A DNA stretch of 7,187 nucleotides from Paracoccaceae bacterium (GTDB taxonomy: Bacteria > Pseudomonadota > Alphaproteobacteria > Rhodobacterales > Rhodobacteraceae), in contig SKMM01000040.1 of assembly GCA_007121055.1 (NCBI GenBank), forward strand, positions 1 through 7,187. Reading direction: 5' to 3'. Below, piece by piece: positions 6,159-7,187 of this stretch (position 1 is its first letter; every line of letters begins with the position of its first letter). The notes beneath the pieces are model-generated. The model was not told where the DNA came from. It made no database searches and saw only the letters and a program-made list of their open reading frames with translations. Both the position numbers and the translations under genes were made by a program.

Positions 6159-7187
6159 ATGGATCTGTTCGAGGATGCAGGGCCGGAGGCCACGGGCAAC
6201 GCGCCGGAGCTGACGGTCTCGGAGATCTCGGGCGCGATCAAGCGCGTGATCGAGGGCGAATTCGGCCGCGTGCGGGTGCGCGGCGAGGTCGGGCGGGTGA
6301 GCCGGCCGCGCTCCGGGCATGTCTATCTGGACCTGAAGGACGACCGCTCGGTGCTGGCCGCGGTGATCTGGAAGGGCAACGCCGCGCGTTTGGAGACCCA
6401 GCCCGAAGAGGGGATGGAGGTGGTCGCCACCGGCCGCCTGACCACCTTCGCCGGCCAGTCGCGGTATCAGATGGTCATCGAGGAGGTGGCGCCGGCGGGC
6501 CTCGGCGCGCTGATGGCGATGCTGGAGAAGCGGCGCGCGGCGCTGGCGGCCGAGGGGCTGTTCGACGCCGACCGCAAACGCCCCATCCCCTACCTGCCAC
6601 AGGTGATCGGCGTGGTGACCTCGCCCGCCGGCGCGGTGATCCGCGACATCCTGCACCGGCTCGCCGACCGGTTTCCGCGGCGGGTGATCGTGTGGCCGGT
6701 GGCGGTGCAGGGGGCGGCCTGCGCGCCGGAGGTCGCAGCCGCGATCCGGGGGTTCAATGCGCTGGACCCCTCAGGCCCGGTGCCCCGGCCCGATGTGCTG
6801 ATCGTGGCCCGCGGCGGCGGCTCGGTCGAGGATCTGTGGGGCTTCAACGAGGAGATCGTGGTGCGCGCGGCGGCCGAGAGCGCGATCCCCCTGATCTCGG
6901 CCGTGGGGCACGAGACCGACACGACGCTCATCGATTTCGCCGCCGACCGCCGCGCGCCCACCCCCACGGCGGCGGCCGAGATGGCGGTGCCTGTGCGGCT
7001 GGAGCTGATGGCGACGGTCGAGGGGCAGGGGGCGCGGCTGACCCGCGCCCTCGGCCTGGCCCTTGAACGCCGGGGGCAACGCCTACGTGACCTCGCTCGC
7101 GCGCTGCCGCGCCCCGAGGCGCTGCTGGGCCAGGCTGCGCAGCGGCTGGACCTGACCGCGGAACGCCTGCCGCGTGCCCTGGAGACG
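6159..7187 (+). CDS. xseA: Exodeoxyribonuclease VII large subunit, C-terminus cut by window edge
   Basis: 343 codons are present; the gene continues beyond the right edge (the family is usually about 450-530 aa). With XseB, XseA forms exonuclease VII, which degrades single-stranded DNA from both ends into oligonucleotides and acts in mismatch repair and damage processing. The N-terminal OB-fold covers about 17-112 (LTVSEI, VRVRGEVGRVS, GHVYLDLKDD, then an A-V-I-W strand at 68-71). The catalytic domain starts near 145 with VIGVVTSPAGAVIRDI (149-164), then ARGGGSVEDLWGFNEE (217-232) and ISAVGHETDTTLIDFAADRRA (246-266, including H251-E-T-D254), then PTPTAAAE, all hallmarks of XseA. The coiled-coil stalk begins near 280 and is cut off. 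The start ATG at 6159 follows a G-rich stretch (GGGGGCGGG) that is only a weak SD. The gene is divergent from purD across 63 bp. Confidence 0.96.
   Translation, partial: MDLFEDAGPEATGNAPELTVSEISGAIKRVIEGEFGRVRVRGEVGRVSRPRSGHVYLDLKDDRSVLAAVIWKGNAARLETQPEEGMEVVATGRLTTFAGQSRYQMVIEEVAPAGLGALMAMLEKRRAALAAEGLFDADRKRPIPYLPQVIGVVTSPAGAVIRDILHRLADRFPRRVIVWPVAVQGAACAPEVAAAIRGFNALDPSGPVPRPDVLIVARGGGSVEDLWGFNEEIVVRAAAESAIPLISAVGHETDTTLIDFAADRRAPTPTAAAEMAVPVRLELMATVEGQGARLTRALGLALERRGQRLRDLARALPRPEALLGQAAQRLDLTAERLPRALET

Noticed and set aside
6096..6656. N-terminal extension of purD by 187 codons
   Set aside because: The extension is antisense to xseA, and PurD homologues begin at the MNILVLGGGG motif, which has an ideal SD.

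Overview
The window is a very GC-rich chromosomal segment of an alphaproteobacterium, most likely from the Rhodobacterales (Rhodobacter/Paracoccus-like). This rests on the base composition, the protein signatures, the ctpA-rppH pair, the divergent purD/xseA arrangement, and -10 elements resembling the alphaproteobacterial CTANAWC type. The genus assignment is inference. No mobile element, CRISPR array, rRNA or tRNA gene was seen, and most of the content is ordinary housekeeping.

Left part (1-4212): four genes read on the minus strand. In transcription order they are gpmI (cofactor-independent phosphoglycerate mutase, 4212-2653), a 308-bp stretch without a convincing gene, ctpA (S41 C-terminal processing protease, 2344-1016), rppH (Nudix RNA pyrophosphohydrolase, 1004-525, only 11 nt after ctpA) and, about 200 bp further on, the first 107 codons of an unrecognised single-pass membrane protein that runs off the left edge. 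ctpA and rppH are clearly one transcription unit. gpmI has its own putative promoter and may or may not feed ctpA. An EnvC/M23-type peptidase gene often lies just upstream of ctpA in this group, and it is absent here.

Middle (4213-4837): a 193-bp divergent intergenic region, then a plus-strand gene for a small exported protein of unknown function (143 aa, signal peptide, two cysteines). Its stop codon is one base away from the stop codon of the convergent purD.

Right part (4839-7187): purD (phosphoribosylamine-glycine ligase, minus) and xseA (exonuclease VII large subunit, plus, truncated by the right edge) are divergent across 63 bp. That spacer holds a putative purD promoter with the same architecture as the gpmI one (TTG, 17-bp spacer, TAGAAC).

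The genes do not form one pathway: glycolysis/gluconeogenesis (gpmI), envelope proteolysis (ctpA), mRNA decay (rppH), purine synthesis (purD) and DNA repair (xseA). The least explained items are the two unrecognised proteins and the 308-bp gap. I did not find a new biological system.
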